A stretch of DNA of 64,000 nucleotides from the NCBI RefSeq assembly GCF_002155265.1, contig NZ_CP021251.1:1984001-2048000 (forward strand), read 5' to 3'. The position numbers and the translations under genes were made by a program. The DNA comes from Corynebacterium pseudotuberculosis (lineage in GTDB: Bacteria > Actinomycetota > Actinomycetes > Mycobacteriales > Mycobacteriaceae). The notes under the pieces were generated by a model. The model made no database searches, was not told the origin of the DNA, and was given only the letters and a program-made list of their open reading frames with translations. Numbering within the stretch: position 1 is the first letter of the stretch; every line of letters begins with the position of its first letter. Below, piece after piece: positions 63,314 through 64,000 of this stretch.

Positions 63314-64000
63314 TTAGCCCTTGGTGATTTGTGAGTAAGCGGGAACAGACTTCCAACTGAAAACCACGTTATTTACGTTTTGGGAGTAACCACCAGTCAC
63401 ATTCGAGTACCACAGAGGAATGGCAGGAAGATCTTTGTAGAGGATCTCTTCAGCCTCTTGATAGAGCTTGATGCCCTCTTGTACTGAGGAAGCTGAGGCA
63501 GCGGCATTGAGCTTCTTATCAAATTCCTGGTTGGAGTAGTCACCGTCGTTAGAGCTAGCGTTGGTGGCATAAAGTGGGCTGAGGAAGTTACCAAGAAGTG
63601 GGTAATCGCCTTGCCAACCGGTGCGGTATGCGCCCTTGATAGTGCGGTGGGTGACCTCATCGCGCAAAGACTTGAAGTCCGGATATGGTTTACCCGACGC
63701 AGAGATTTCCAAGTTGTTCTTAATCTGGTTAGCTACTGCGTCTACCCAAGACTGGTGCCCGCCGTCAGAGTTGTAGGCGATGGTGAATTCACCGGTAAAC
63801 GGCGAGATGGCGTCAGCTTTTGCCCACAGTTCCTTAGCCTTAGCAGGATCAAACTTGGTTACTTCGCTTCCCGGAAGCCCTTCCTTATATCCATCGACTA
63901 CCGGGGAGGAAAAGTCCTTAGCCGGTGTACGAGTTTCCTGGAAGATAGCCTTAGTCACTTCTTCACGGTTGATTGCCAAGGATATAGCTTGACGACGCAG
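63314..64000 (-). CDS. oppA: Oligopeptide-binding protein (5' end outside window)
   Basis: The last 229 codons of a family 5 solute-binding protein, open to the right edge: LRRQAISLAINREEVTKAIFQETRTPAKDFSSPVV is the conserved 'AINREE' region of these proteins, followed by GWQGDYPLLGNFLSPLYATNASSN and the C-terminal AEEILYKDLPAIPLWYSNV. The signal peptide and lipobox lie outside. First gene of the opp operon. Confidence 0.92.
   Translation of the reverse strand: MRRQAISLAINREEVTKAIFQETRTPAKDFSSPVVDGYKEGLPGSEVTKFDPAKAKELWAKADAISPFTGEFTIAYNSDGGHQSWVDAVANQIKNNLEISASGKPYPDFKSLRDEVTHRTIKGAYRTGWQGDYPLLGNFLSPLYATNASSNDGDYSNQEFDKKLNAAASASSVQEGIKLYQEAEEILYKDLPAIPLWYSNVTGGYSQNVNNVVFSWKSVPAYSQITKG

Overview
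The window is a stretch of actinobacterial chromosome, most likely from a Corynebacterium of the diphtheriae/ulcerans/pseudotuberculosis group. The basis is moderate GC with actinobacterial gene content: an OdhA fusion of the Kgd type, actinobacterial GlgA/GlgC, GpgS, FolP2, MshB, LpqW, SigE with a zinc anti-sigma factor, and a DapC/DapD/DapE lysine branch. Gene order also follows the corresponding mycobacterial and corynebacterial block (typA-lpqW-mshB-fdx-dapC, dapD-dapE-LOG-folP2-gpgS, glgA/glgC, sigE-rseA-tatB-mrp, odhA). The species call is an inference. I see no prophage, insertion sequence, CRISPR array, tRNA or rRNA.

Layout. 0-5.6 kb: 3'-truncated SNF2 helicase, a PutP-type symporter whose C-terminus is frameshifted at a C tract, a secreted HNH nuclease and a small membrane protein. 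5.7-8.6 kb: VOC protein, membrane-anchored protein and DEAD-box helicase. 8.8-14.1 kb: a Leloir galactose operon (galM, SSS sugar symporter, small membrane protein, galT, galK). 14.4-20 kb: unknown leaderless gene, acidic protein, FhuF-like iron-sulfur protein, carboxylesterase divergent from a shikimate dehydrogenase, EcsC-like protein. 20-27.6 kb: a fused heterodimer-type ABC exporter, then odhA. 27.7-33.9 kb: a solute-binding lipoprotein, the MgtE-N/CBS - DUF1003 - Mrp operon, and tatB - anti-sigma - sigE facing an O-methyltransferase.

34-38.7 kb: glgC and glgA diverge; glgA is followed by acetolactate decarboxylase and a degenerate GH32 protein. 38.8-43.7 kb: a leftward operon dapE - LOG - folP2 - gpgS - DivIVA-domain protein - DUF3117 - RlmA-like methyltransferase. 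43.8-48.6 kb: two DapD-type proteins alternating with two amino-acid permeases. 48.7-56.9 kb: DUF222/HNH protein, GtrA protein, and the leftward typA - lpqW - mshB - membrane protein - ferredoxin - dapC series. 57.2-59.6 kb: secreted protein, DUF402, ArsC-like protein and a secreted trypsin-like protease. 59.7-64 kb: an oligopeptide ABC operon (oppA truncated by the window end).

Three patterns go beyond gene content. (1) A short non-polar motif, TCCTA(G/C) with its complement (G/C)TAGGA, occurs roughly 210 times by hand count against about 60 expected. Its density climbs from background at the left to about 7 per kb around 40-54 kb, mostly inside genes and using codons such as AGG and CTA. 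(2) At least twelve genes have a TAnnnT box 6-8 nt before the start codon and no Shine-Dalgarno, so they look leaderless; the divergent esterase/aroE pair appears to share one overlapping -10 element. (3) Several terminators sit inside neighbouring coding sequence or around start codons.
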